Source: JAFDVL01 sp031409955
GTDB lineage: Bacteria; Acidobacteriota; Blastocatellia; RBC074
Direction: 5' to 3'
Assembly (NCBI GenBank): GCA_031409955.1
Contig: JANNYF010000359.1
Coordinates: forward strand, 9,312-73,311
Length of the DNA stretch: 64,000 nt
The position numbers were made by a program, and so were the translations under genes. A model generated the notes under the pieces. It made no database searches. It worked only from the letters and a program-made list of their open reading frames with translations, and had not been told where the DNA came from. Positions 1 to 7,862 of the stretch are shown one piece after another (positions within the stretch are counted from its first letter, which is position 1; every line of letters starts with the position of its first letter).

Positions 1-2
1 CG

Positions 3-194
3 TGGTTGCAACTCAATTCCCTGGGATTGACAATCTTGCTGCACCCCAACACCAATGACCCGCGTGCCGATCATCTGTATTACACGTTGTGGGTCAATCG
101 CTCGCAGCCGGTGAATGCGTACGGCATGCCGAAGCAAGCAACAGTGGAAAAGATTTTCCCTAATACGAAGCCCACAGTGAAGCTGGAAATCTAA
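3..194 (+). CDS. DOPA 4,5-dioxygenase family protein, C-terminal part (cut by window edge)
   Basis: An open frame runs in from the left edge and ends at TAA 192-194. The visible 63 codons contain the stretch LTILLHPNTNDPRADH, which fits the conserved C-terminal half of the small DOPA-4,5-dioxygenase-like family (the L-x-HPNT-x(n)-DH pattern), where the histidines are thought to bind the catalytic metal. The preceding Trp-Leu-Gln-Leu-Asn also fits the family. A TTG at position 6 could be mistaken for a start, but the homology continues upstream of it, so the gene begins outside the window. The substrate in bacteria is generally unknown. Confidence 0.7.
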   Translation, partial: WLQLNSLGLTILLHPNTNDPRADHLYYTLWVNRSQPVNAYGMPKQATVEKIFPNTKPTVKLEI

Positions 195-331
195 GCTTTA
201 TTTGGTTCATAATTTTTAGCAGACAACCGCAAGCTCGCGTAAGAATCCGCAAGCCGTCGAAAGACGTGCGCGCCCACTTTCCCTTACACTGCCTCCCGAC
301 AAAACAAGAACTGCATCAACCTGGAGGAAAT

Positions 332-1030
332 GTGCCAACATTCAAAACGTATGTGTTTCTTCTTCTTTTCGCATTTGTGGCGCTGGCTCCTGCACAAGCG
401 AAGCAGGACGACAACGCCTTACAACAAGGGAATCATTTCTTCGCGCTCGGCCAGTATGAAATGGCCCTCACGCAATATCGGATAGCTGCTTCGTCAACGG
501 GCGAACAGCAAGCAATAGCCCAATTCAACATCGGCGTGTGTCATCAGCGACTAGGCCGCACCACAGAAGCCGTTAGTGCTTACCGAGAAGCAATCCGAAG
601 CAGAAACGACCACTACGCCAAAGCTTCTTATGCGCTCGGTATGGCGTTGAATGAACTCCGCGACTGGAAAGCCGCCAGGCAGGCATTTGCACAGGCGGTC
701 GAAGCGTCAGGCGGACGCGATGCCGAAGCCCTGTTTCACTTGGCGCTGTTGCTGGCGCGCGAAGGCGATCACGAAACCGCCGCTAAAAAATTGCGGCAGG
801 CGATCAAACACGCGGGCAAAGCTTTTCCCGGCGGGCATAACAATTTGGGCGTTATTTGGGCAATGTACGGACGATTGGACGAGGCATTCCGCGAGTTTGA
901 ATTGGCGCTCAAGGAATCGAATGGACAACTGAGCGAGGCGGCAGACAACCTGAAACTTTGCCGGACGTTGCTCAATTCATCCAACCAGACTTTGCTGGCA
1001 AGTCTGAAAACTACCAATCAGGCATATTGA
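332..1030 (+). CDS. Secreted TPR-repeat protein
   Basis: A 232-residue protein. The GTG at 332 is chosen because GGAGG lies at 323-327 with good spacing and because it gives a clean signal peptide (hydrophobic core VFLLLFAFVALAP, likely cleavage after AQA near residue 23). The remainder is about five tetratricopeptide repeats, recognisable by the alternating A-x-x-x-G/A-x-x-x-x-x-x-G-x-x-x-x-A pattern (for example LGQYEMALTQY, LGRTTEAVSAYREAI, YGRLDEAFREFELAL). TPR arrays mediate protein-protein contacts, so a periplasmic or envelope scaffold is inferred; no catalytic domain is visible. It is followed 13 nt later by the next gene and probably shares its transcript. Confidence 0.8.
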   Translation: MPTFKTYVFLLLFAFVALAPAQAKQDDNALQQGNHFFALGQYEMALTQYRIAASSTGEQQAIAQFNIGVCHQRLGRTTEAVSAYREAIRSRNDHYAKASYALGMALNELRDWKAARQAFAQAVEASGGRDAEALFHLALLLAREGDHETAAKKLRQAIKHAGKAFPGGHNNLGVIWAMYGRLDEAFREFELALKESNGQLSEAADNLKLCRTLLNSSNQTLLASLKTTNQAY

Positions 1031-1043
1031 AAGGACGATTACG

Positions 1044-1475
1044 ATGGAAGCAAAACAACTGGATGTGCAAGCAATTCTCAAGCTCTACGAACTGCGCCGC
1101 GATGAAAAGATGCGGGTGGCACGCGCTTGGTACTTTACTGAATTCAATCCCGCCAGTGCCGCCGACATCGTCAAGCTGATGCTCAGCGGACAGGAGCCAA
1201 GCGCCTATTATCGGATGATTACGTCGTATTGGGATATGGCGTCGTCGCTCGTGAACAACGGCGGTATTGACGAAAAACTGTTTCTGGAAGCGAACAGCGA
1301 ACACCTTGGAGTTTTTGCGAAACTCGAACCGTTCATTGCCGAAGTGCGGGAGGCGTTTGGCGAAGCAAATTACATGGCGCACCTGGAAACATTGGTCATG
1401 AAAGTCCCGCACGCCAAACAAATTATGGCGGGTCGTCGCAAGCTGTTTGCTAATTGGGCCAAGAAACCTGAGTAG
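1044..1475 (+). CDS. Conserved hypothetical protein, 143 aa
   Basis: Not recognised with certainty. It starts at ATG 1044 with GGA upstream, 13 nt after the TPR gene. The protein is soluble-looking, mostly helical, without signal peptide or membrane segment. Charged helices (LKLYELRRDEKMRVARAW) are followed by a Tyr/Met-rich middle (YYRMITSYWDMASSLVNNG) that resembles small all-helical bacterial families of unknown function. No catalytic motif is visible. It ends just before a rho-independent terminator, so with the TPR gene it forms a short transcription unit. Confidence 0.7.
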   Translation: MEAKQLDVQAILKLYELRRDEKMRVARAWYFTEFNPASAADIVKLMLSGQEPSAYYRMITSYWDMASSLVNNGGIDEKLFLEANSEHLGVFAKLEPFIAEVREAFGEANYMAHLETLVMKVPHAKQIMAGRRKLFANWAKKPE

Positions 1476-1508
1476 CAAAACGGACGCTCCAGCCAGATTG
1501 GAATTCAT

Positions 1509-1538
1509 AAAGGTGACATCAATCGCGGTGTCACCTTT
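1509..1538 (+). terminator. Rho-independent terminator
   Basis: A perfect 10-bp stem (AAAGGTGACA at 1509-1518 pairing with TGTCACCTTT at 1529-1538) with a 10-nt loop is followed by TGTGTTTG. It closes the TPR/hypothetical unit and isolates the acetate module downstream. Confidence 0.8.
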
Positions 1539-1621
1539 TGTGTTTGTGCGCCTTCGCCTATAATGCCCGCCGTAGTTACGCATTCCTGGAATTCAAATCT
1601 CATCAAATGGAGCAACTCTCG

Positions 1622-1942
1622 ATGGCTGAGAAAGAAGAGCTAACGCCCCAAGACTGGGAACAGATCGCAAACACCGACGACTTCAAAACGCTCATTGCCA
1701 CCAAGCGCAAATTCATTGTGCCTGCCGTGATTTTTTTCATCGTGTATTACTTCGCACTGCCTGTACTGGTGGGATACGCGCCGGAGTTGATGCAGACGAA
1801 AGTCTTTGGCGTCGTAAATCTGGCGTATTTATTCGCGCTGTCGCAATTTTTTATGGCGTGGATATTGGCGGCGATTTATGTGAAGAAAGCGGGAAAGTTT
1901 GATGCGCTGGCACAGAAGATTGTCGGCAAGTTGAAGAAATAA
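1622..1942 (+). CDS. DUF485 inner-membrane protein (YjcH-like)
   Basis: A 106-residue protein with two transmembrane helices (FIVPAVIFFIVYYFALPVLVGY and FGVVNLAYLFALSQFFMAWILAAIYV) separated by a short loop, and a lysine-rich C-terminus. This is the DUF485 family pattern; family members lie next to actP in many bacteria (E. coli yjcH-actP), which is also the arrangement here. ATG 1622 is preferred over the in-frame ATG at 1607 because GGAG lies 9 nt upstream. It probably works with the acetate symporter, although the exact role of DUF485 is not established. Confidence 0.85.
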   Translation: MAEKEELTPQDWEQIANTDDFKTLIATKRKFIVPAVIFFIVYYFALPVLVGYAPELMQTKVFGVVNLAYLFALSQFFMAWILAAIYVKKAGKFDALAQKIVGKLKK

Positions 1943-1964
1943 AATTTGCGCGAAGAACGAATCA

Positions 1965-2031
1965 GACAGGGTTTACAAGATTAACAGGATGAAAAATTTT
2001 CTGAAATCTTGTCCATCTTGTAAATCCTGTC
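1965..2031. repeat. Long intergenic inverted repeat (word hairpin 1)
   Basis: The 17-nt arms 1965-1981 (GACAGGGTTTACAAGAT) and 2015-2031 (ATCTTGTAAATCCTGTC) are complementary with one G-T position that can still pair as G-U in RNA. The spacer repeats related words (AACAGGATG, AATCTTGTCC). It lies between the DUF485 gene and actP, so it could attenuate or stabilise the message. Confidence 0.75.
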
Positions 2032-2056
2032 AAAGAACTTCGTGATCGGAGAATTG

Positions 2057-3619
2057 ATGTCCGCAGCACTTTTGATGTTTCTGATCTTCATCGCCATTAC
2101 GTTGGGGATCACGTATTGGGCCGCGAAAAAATCGTCGGGATCAAATGCTTATTTCGCCGCCGGGCGTTCGATCACCGGCTGGCAAAACGGCTTGGCCGTC
2201 GCGGGCGATTATATGAGCGCAGCCTCGTTTTTAGGCATCGCGGGACTGATCGCGTTTTCCGGCTACGATGGATTTATGTATTCGGTTGGTTGGTTGGTCG
2301 CGTATTTGACGGTGCTATTAGTCGTCGCAGAACCGCTGCGCAATGCAGGCAAATACACGATGGCGGATGTGTTGGCGTATCGCTTGAGTCCGCGTCCGGT
2401 GCGGGCGATGGGCGCGCTCAGCACGCTGACCGTCAGCACGTTTTATATGATTGCGCAGATGGTCGGGGCCGGCGCGTTGGTGTCATTGCTGCTCAAAGAT
2501 TCGGGTATCAACTTTCGCACCGCAGTCATTGGCGTCGGCGTTTTGATGATTGTCTATGTCGTGTTTGGCGGGATGCTGGCGACGACGTGGGTGCAGATTA
2601 TCAAAGCTGTGCTGTTGATGAGCGGCACGATTTTGCTGAGCTTTTTAGTGCTGAAGCATTTTCATTTTAGCTTCGGCGAATTCTTCAATGCGGTTGCGAA
2701 TGTGCAGTATCACGATGCTTCCGGCAATTTGGTCACGCAGAATTTTTTGACGCCGGGACTGAAATACAAACCACCATACGGCGCATTGGATTTGATTTCG
2801 CTGGGGATGGCATTGATCTTTGGGACGGCTGGGTTGCCGCATATCTTGATTCGCTTTTACACCGTGCCAGATGCCAAGACGGCGCGCATCAGCGTGGTGT
2901 GGGCGATGGCGATCATCGGCGTATTTTATATTTTGACGACGTTTCTCGGCTTTGGCGCAGCGACGATTGTGGGGCGCGATTTTATTGTGCTCAACGGCGG
3001 CACGAATATGAGCGCGCCGTTGTTGGCCAAAGTCATTGCGGGCGATGTGTTCTTTGCGTTTATTTCGGCGATTGCGTTCGCTACGATTTTGGCAGTGGTG
3101 GCGGGCTTGACGATTTCAGCTTCGACTTCGTTCGCGCATGATTTTTGGACGAACGTTTTGAAGCACGGCAAAGAGACGACCCCGCGCGAAGAAGTCCGCG
3201 TCGCGCAAATCACGGCGTTTGTGGTGGGCGGGATTTCGATGGCGATAGCGATTGCGCTTGGCCCGACGGCGAACGTGGCGTTCTTAGTTGCGCTCGCGTT
3301 TGCGGTCGCAGCTTCGGCGAATCTGCCAGTGATTGTGCTGTCGCTGTTCTGGAAGCGGTTCAATACGAAAGGCGCGGTCGCGGGCTTGGCGACGGGCTTG
3401 TTGGCTTCGTTGATCTTGATTTCTATTTCGCCCAGCGTTATGAAAACGAATTGGATTTTCCCGTTGGAGAATCCAGGTATCATCAGTATCCCGCTCGGCT
3501 TTCTCGGCGCGATCATTGGCACATTGCTTGGACGCGAACCGGAAGCGGAGGCGAAGTATGATGAATTGAATGTGCGCGCGAATACTGGCATTGGCGCTGA
3601 GAAAGCCACCAGTCATTGA
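2057..3619 (+). CDS. actP: Cation/acetate symporter (SSS family)
   Basis: A 520-residue, very hydrophobic protein with about 13 transmembrane helices and the sodium:solute symporter signatures: the N-terminal FAAGRSITGWQNGLAVAGDYMSAASFLGI, typical of ActP, then GTAGLPHILIRFYTVPDA in the centre. ATG 2057 is preferred over the in-frame GTG at 2042 because GGAG at 2048-2051 gives ideal spacing. ActP imports acetate and other short monocarboxylates with a cation. It sits between the DUF485 gene and acetyl-CoA synthetase, so the three genes form an acetate scavenging module. The C-terminal tail carries an acidic region rather than a further domain. Confidence 0.93.
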   Translation: MSAALLMFLIFIAITLGITYWAAKKSSGSNAYFAAGRSITGWQNGLAVAGDYMSAASFLGIAGLIAFSGYDGFMYSVGWLVAYLTVLLVVAEPLRNAGKYTMADVLAYRLSPRPVRAMGALSTLTVSTFYMIAQMVGAGALVSLLLKDSGINFRTAVIGVGVLMIVYVVFGGMLATTWVQIIKAVLLMSGTILLSFLVLKHFHFSFGEFFNAVANVQYHDASGNLVTQNFLTPGLKYKPPYGALDLISLGMALIFGTAGLPHILIRFYTVPDAKTARISVVWAMAIIGVFYILTTFLGFGAATIVGRDFIVLNGGTNMSAPLLAKVIAGDVFFAFISAIAFATILAVVAGLTISASTSFAHDFWTNVLKHGKETTPREEVRVAQITAFVVGGISMAIAIALGPTANVAFLVALAFAVAASANLPVIVLSLFWKRFNTKGAVAGLATGLLASLILISISPSVMKTNWIFPLENPGIISIPLGFLGAIIGTLLGREPEAEAKYDELNVRANTGIGAEKATSH

Positions 3620-3625
3620 TAAAAA

Positions 3626-3724
3626 AATAGACCGCAGATGACGCGGATCAAGTGGATTTTCGCAGATTTTTTCAGCAGGACAATCCGCGCTGATTCGCCT
3701 GATCTGCGTCATCTGCGGTCTATT
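3626..3724. repeat. Long intergenic inverted repeat (word hairpin 2)
   Basis: The 25-nt arms 3626-3650 and 3700-3724 (each containing the word GCAGATGACGC or its complement) differ from perfect pairing at one position, which is G-U compatible. The interior contains further copies of the same word (CGCAGATT, AATCCGCGCTGATT). It lies between actP and acs. Confidence 0.8.
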
Positions 3725-3751
3725 GAGCAGTTTTAAGAAAGGCCTCTTGTA

Positions 3752-5704
3752 ATGTCTGACTCAACTACGATTGAATCCGTCCTTAACGAATCACGTCTCT
3801 TTCCGCCTTCGGAAGAATTCAAAGCGCAAGCCCACGTCAAAGGCATGGACGAATACGAACGCCTCTATGCCGAGGCCGAAGCTGATCCCGAAGCTTATTG
3901 GGCAAAACACGCCGAAAGTCTGCATTGGTTCAAGCAGTGGGACACTGTCTTAGAGTGGAATTTGCCGCACGCTAAATGGTTTGTCGGCGGCACTACGAAC
4001 GTCGCGTACAACTGTCTGGATCGGCATTTGACTTCGTGGCGGCGCAACAAAGCGGCAATCATTTGGGAAGGCGAACCCGGCGATACGCGCACGCTGACCT
4101 ATCAGCAATTGCATACGGAAGTTTGCAAGTTTGCGAACGTGCTGAAAAAACTCGGCGCGCAAAAAGGCGACCGCATTGCGTTGTATCTGCCGCTGGTTCC
4201 TGAGTTGGCGATTGCAATGCTGGCGTGTGCGCGGATTGGCGCGGCGCATACGATTATCTTTGGCGGCTTTTCGGCAGACGCGCTGAAAGATCGCATCAAT
4301 GATTGCGGCTGCAAGTTAGTGGTGACAGCCGATGGTGGTTGGCGGCGCGGCGCAGAAGTGAAGCTCAAACCCGCGGTGGACGAAGCGTTGAAAAGCACGC
4401 CGACGGTGGAAGCTTGTGTCGTGTACAAACGCACTGGCTCACAAATCACGATGCAGCCGGGACGCGATCACTGGTGGCACGAAATGATGGAAATTGTGGA
4501 TGATAAATGCGAAGCGGAACAGCTCGACAGTGAACATCCGCTGTTCATTTTGTACACGTCCGGCACGACCGGAAAACCAAAAGGCATTCTGCACACGACA
4601 GGCGGATATTTGACGCAGGTGGCATTGACTACGAAATGGGTCTTCGATCTGAAAGACGAAGATGTGTATTGGTGTACGGCGGACATTGGCTGGGTCACGG
4701 GACACAGCTACGTTGTCTATGGCCCGCTGGCGAATGGCGCGACAAGTCTGATGTACGAAGGTGCGCCAAATTGGCCGAACCCAGATCGCTTCTGGCAAAT
4801 CATTGACAAGTACAAAGTGAACATTTTCTACACGGCTCCGACAGCGATTCGCGCTTTTCTCAAATGGGGCGAACAGTGGGTGCTGAAACACGATTTGTCT
4901 ACATTGCGGTTGCTTGGCACAGTGGGCGAGCCGATCAATCCCGAAGCGTGGATGTGGTATCACCAAACGATTGGCAAGGGTCGCTGCCCGATTGTGGATA
5001 CGTGGTGGCAAACCGAAACGGGCGGCATCATGATTTCGCCGTTGCCGGGAGCGACGCCGACTACGCCAGGAACCGCGACACGCCCGATTCCAGGGATTGC
5101 AATTGATGTCATCACGAAAGAAGGCAAGAGTTGCGGTGCGAACGAAGGCGGCTATCTGGTCATCAAGAAGCCGTGGCCGGGAATGCTGCGCACGATTTGG
5201 GGCGATGACGAACGATACAAGCAACAATACTGGTCAGAGATTCCCGGCTACTATTTTGCAGGCGATGGCGCACGCAGAGACAACCACGGCTACTATTGGA
5301 TAATGGGGCGCGTGGATGATGTGCTGAATGTCGCGGGGCATCGGCTCGGCACAGCGGAAGTTGAAAGCGCGCTGGTGTCGCATCCGACGGTCGCCGAAGC
5401 CGCTGTCGTTGGGCGTCCTGACGATTTGAAAGGCTCCGCGATTGTTGCGTTCGTGACGTTAGAAGGTGGGCGGCAGGGAACCGATGAATTGAAGACCGAA
5501 TTGCGCAATCACGTAGCGAAAGAGATTGGCGCGATTGCCAAGCCGGATGACATTCGCTTCACCGATACGTTGCCGAAAACGCGGTCAGGCAAAATTATGC
5601 GACGGTTGTTGCGCGAATTGGCGGCGAGCGGAAAAGTGTCGGGCGATACGACGACGCTGGAAGATTTTTCAGTGCTGGAAAAACTGCGCGATGATGATGA
5701 ATAA
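3752..5704 (+). CDS. acs: Acetyl-CoA synthetase (AMP-forming)
   Basis: A 650-residue protein, the usual length for Acs. It converts acetate, ATP and CoA to acetyl-CoA through an acetyl-AMP intermediate. The P-loop-like A3 motif YTSGTTGKPKG is at about residues 268-278, followed by the acetate-pocket region DIGWVTGHSYVVYGPL, DTWWQTETGG, the hinge region DDVLNVAGHRLGTAEVE, and the C-terminal PKTRSGKIMRR, whose Lys614 is the residue regulated by acetylation in Acs of other bacteria. It lies directly downstream of actP, separated by a hairpin, consistent with joint use of acetate. AAGAAAGG precedes the ATG. Confidence 0.96.
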   Translation: MSDSTTIESVLNESRLFPPSEEFKAQAHVKGMDEYERLYAEAEADPEAYWAKHAESLHWFKQWDTVLEWNLPHAKWFVGGTTNVAYNCLDRHLTSWRRNKAAIIWEGEPGDTRTLTYQQLHTEVCKFANVLKKLGAQKGDRIALYLPLVPELAIAMLACARIGAAHTIIFGGFSADALKDRINDCGCKLVVTADGGWRRGAEVKLKPAVDEALKSTPTVEACVVYKRTGSQITMQPGRDHWWHEMMEIVDDKCEAEQLDSEHPLFILYTSGTTGKPKGILHTTGGYLTQVALTTKWVFDLKDEDVYWCTADIGWVTGHSYVVYGPLANGATSLMYEGAPNWPNPDRFWQIIDKYKVNIFYTAPTAIRAFLKWGEQWVLKHDLSTLRLLGTVGEPINPEAWMWYHQTIGKGRCPIVDTWWQTETGGIMISPLPGATPTTPGTATRPIPGIAIDVITKEGKSCGANEGGYLVIKKPWPGMLRTIWGDDERYKQQYWSEIPGYYFAGDGARRDNHGYYWIMGRVDDVLNVAGHRLGTAEVESALVSHPTVAEAAVVGRPDDLKGSAIVAFVTLEGGRQGTDELKTELRNHVAKEIGAIAKPDDIRFTDTLPKTRSGKIMRRLLRELAASGKVSGDTTTLEDFSVLEKLRDDDE

Positions 5705-5717
5705 GAGAAGTTAGCTG

Positions 5718-6119
5718 TTACTGTTTTTCTGTGACTACAACAAGTCCGACAATCTTCTGAAAGTCATCGGGATTATGAGTAATGAGCGATACGTTATACC
5801 GTAGCGCCGTCGCTGCAATCCACGCATCTTGCGGCGAAATTGGATGTCCGGTGTTGTGCCGTGCAATACGAACAGTTGCCCACTGTCGGCTAGTCTCGAC
5901 ATCCATCGGAAGAATCGTGTAGCTATTCAATAGCACTTCCATCTGTTGAAACCGCGCTGTGCCCCAATTTCGCATCCCGGCCCATTGAAAAAGCTCTGCT
6001 ACCGTCATCAGAGAAATTGCCAACTCTTGATTGAGCAAGTGCGGCGCATAGGCAACGGCACGCGTGTCACCTTTGAAAAGATACGAAACGATATTGGTAT
6101 CAAGCAGCACCGTACTCAT
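5718..6119 (-). CDS. PIN-domain toxin, VapC-like ribonuclease
   Basis: A 133-residue PIN domain. The acidic metal-binding residues are visible: Asp7 in VLLDTNIVSYL, Glu in TVAELF, Asp in SPQDAWIAATAL, and the final acidic cluster in THNPDDF. VapC toxins are magnesium-dependent RNases, many cleaving tRNA. Its ATG overlaps the end of the upstream gene by 20 nt on the same strand, the usual toxin-antitoxin coupling. It converges with acs, leaving only 13 nt between stop codons. Confidence 0.88.
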   Translation of the reverse strand: MSTVLLDTNIVSYLFKGDTRAVAYAPHLLNQELAISLMTVAELFQWAGMRNWGTARFQQMEVLLNSYTILPMDVETSRQWATVRIARHNTGHPISPQDAWIAATALRYNVSLITHNPDDFQKIVGLVVVTEKQ

Positions 6120-6417
6120 TTTGCTCCCTCAACAAATCTTCCCGTCGTTGTTGTTCAATGTATTCGTTGATGGCCTCGGCAGTTTCGTCTTCAGGCCAGA
6201 ACGCTGCTTTTAGTTGTGACAAGTCTTTGAGCGGCAAGCTTCGTTTGATTGCAGCCGGAATAGAATCTGCTGGCGCAAATTCCTGGCTCTTGGCGTAAGT
6301 TCGTTGTGGCTGATATTGCTTCTGAAGCGCGCGCGAAACAGTGGCAATCAATTCCAATTGTTCGTCCGGCGAGAGCTGCTCTACGGCTTCAATCACTGTC
6401 TGTAAAGTCTCTGTCAT
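6100..6417 (-). CDS. Putative antitoxin of the VapC-like toxin
   Basis: A 105-residue acidic protein encoded immediately upstream of, and overlapping, the PIN toxin. The N-terminus (LQTVIEAVEQLSPDEQLELIATVSRAL) resembles small bacterial antitoxin-like proteins with the L-S-P-x-E/D-Q motif. The C-terminal half (EAINEYIEQQRREDLLREQNEYG) is charged and helical, suiting a toxin-binding tail. No classical ribbon-helix-helix or AbrB sequence is obvious, so the assignment rests mainly on position and overlap. Confidence 0.7.
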   Translation of the reverse strand: MTETLQTVIEAVEQLSPDEQLELIATVSRALQKQYQPQRTYAKSQEFAPADSIPAAIKRSLPLKDLSQLKAAFWPEDETAEAINEYIEQQRREDLLREQNEYGAA

Positions 6418-6480
6418 TCGTGCCTCCCACCTGAAAATCCTGGCTCATCTTATCACTACTTTCTTCCGTCGCTGCATCCC

Positions 6481-7389
6481 TCAACGCGTTCCGATGACGA
6501 TCAGATTCTTGACGCTTTTTACGCCCGCGACTTCTTTGGTCAAACTCTCTGCCAACGTGCGCTCTGCCCGCGAGGGAACTGTGCCGGAGAGGGTGATCGT
6601 GCCGTCTTGTGCCGTGACTTTGAGGGCGTTTACCTTCGAGAAATTGCTGCGAGATATGTTGAGTGACGAAGTGACCAATTGCACCAGCGGTTGGTCTTGT
6701 TCCGACAATGCCGCAGCGGGTTTGGTGATGGGGCTGGGGGAACTGAGCGCTGGGGGTGAAGCGGTTCCGATGCGGAGCTGATTGGTGATGGACGTGACTT
6801 TGGGATAATTCCGCAGCAATTGTTCGGTGCGGAATTTTTGGGCTTCGGACGCGACATTGCCTGTCAGCGTCACAACACGGTTTTGCACTTTGATCTCAAT
6901 GCGTTGTGCTTTTAGTTCTGGCACCGAAATCACGCGCTCGTGCAAATTGGCTTGTAATTCCAAATCATCCACGTTGAGTGCCAGGTCCTGATTGACAGCT
7001 TCACCCGGTTGCGGCGTGGCTTCGGGCGTGATGCGGATTTGATTCGTGACTTCCTTCACGCCAAACGTTTCGCGCGCCAGGCTCGCGGCCAATTCTTTAT
7101 CAATCTCGGTTGGCACTTCACCGGTCAACGTCACCATTCCCTCTCGGCATTCCACCCCGATGCCGTAGCCGTGCAAGCGCTTGGTTTGCGAAATCGCCGA
7201 TTTTACTTTGCTGATAAGCGCCGCATCGGCTTTTCGCTTTTCCGCATCTAGTGTTTTGAGCGAATCTGCTTGCGTTGGCAGCGACGGATTCAGGCTGCGA
7301 TTGACGACTAAAAAATAATAGGCGACCAATAAAAGCAGGACAAATGACAAGCTCAGTACCAGCAGCCTAAGCCCCAAATTAATCCCCAT
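6481..7389 (-). CDS. Membrane-anchored protein with three BON domains
   Basis: A 302-residue protein with an N-terminal membrane anchor or signal (LGLRLLVLSLSFVLLLLVAYYFLVV) and three BON domains, each ending in a strand-turn core (GMVTLTGEVPTEIDKELA, RVVTLTGNVASEAQKFR, GTITLSGTVPSRAERTLA) and a V-x-x-V-x-N-x-I/L closing strand. BON domains bind phospholipid surfaces and occur in envelope-stress proteins such as OsmY and DolP. The ATG at 7389 is favoured over the upstream in-frame ATG at 7425 because AAAGG lies 8 nt before it. The gene is divergent from the sensor-kinase operon and shares an upstream region containing a perfect dyad. Confidence 0.85.
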   Translation of the reverse strand: MGINLGLRLLVLSLSFVLLLLVAYYFLVVNRSLNPSLPTQADSLKTLDAEKRKADAALISKVKSAISQTKRLHGYGIGVECREGMVTLTGEVPTEIDKELAASLARETFGVKEVTNQIRITPEATPQPGEAVNQDLALNVDDLELQANLHERVISVPELKAQRIEIKVQNRVVTLTGNVASEAQKFRTEQLLRNYPKVTSITNQLRIGTASPPALSSPSPITKPAAALSEQDQPLVQLVTSSLNISRSNFSKVNALKVTAQDGTITLSGTVPSRAERTLAESLTKEVAGVKSVKNLIVIGTR

Positions 7390-7484
7390 TTCATCCGCCT
7401 TTCTCGATAGTAGTAGTAAATTCATAATGGTTCGGATTCGGTTGGGTCCTCCTCAATTTTACAACTAGCGCAGTAACTTGATGC

Positions 7485-7511
7485 GTTGCAAATGAGGCCG
7501 ATATTTGCAAC
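7485..7511. promoter_or_regulatory. 27-bp perfect dyad, candidate operator
   Basis: GTTGCAAAT (7485-7493) and ATTTGCAAC (7503-7511) form a perfect 9-bp inverted repeat around a 9-nt spacer in the divergent region between the BON gene and the sensor-kinase operon. The centre-to-centre distance of about 18 bp suits a dimeric regulator binding two turns of DNA. The regulator is unknown. No other clear signal was seen in 7390-7700. Confidence 0.5.
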
Positions 7512-7712
7512 ACATGCTTTTCAGGCGAACTGAAGATAAATATCCAAAACCCGTTCAAGATCAAACAGCATCAGTGCCGACGGTTATGAATTTATGTTTA
7601 GCCTAATAGTTACTTACGCTACAGTGTAGCTAATGCTGCTGCAGAATGCCAAGCGGATGTGTCATCTTTCTTGAGGCCGTATCTTTGACAGCGTCAATAA
7701 CCGGAGTGTAGT

Positions 7713-7862
7713 ATGCCGAACGAGACGAAATACACGCTCAGTAACGCTCTTGAAGGACGAATGCGCAGGCACTTTTTTCTCTTGCTACTGCTGCTCTGCT
7801 TTTGTCCTGTAACCAATTTTGCCCTAGTTCGTGAGCGTCTAAAAGGTTGCTACTGCGTCTAA
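7713..7862 (+). CDS. Small 49-codon ORF with one hydrophobic segment, upstream of sensor kinase
   Basis: ATG 7713 has GGAG at 7703-7706 and spacing of 6 nt, the best ribosome-binding site in this area. The frame runs to TAA 7860-7862, and the ATG of the sensor kinase begins at the very next base. The product has a basic N-terminus (GRMRRH), a hydrophobic stretch (FFLLLLLLCFCPVTNFAL) and a basic, Cys-containing tail. It could be a small membrane peptide or a leader peptide coupling translation to the kinase. No homology is recognised, so reality depends on the ribosome-binding site and the exact stop-start junction. Confidence 0.45.
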   Translation: MPNETKYTLSNALEGRMRRHFFLLLLLLCFCPVTNFALVRERLKGCYCV

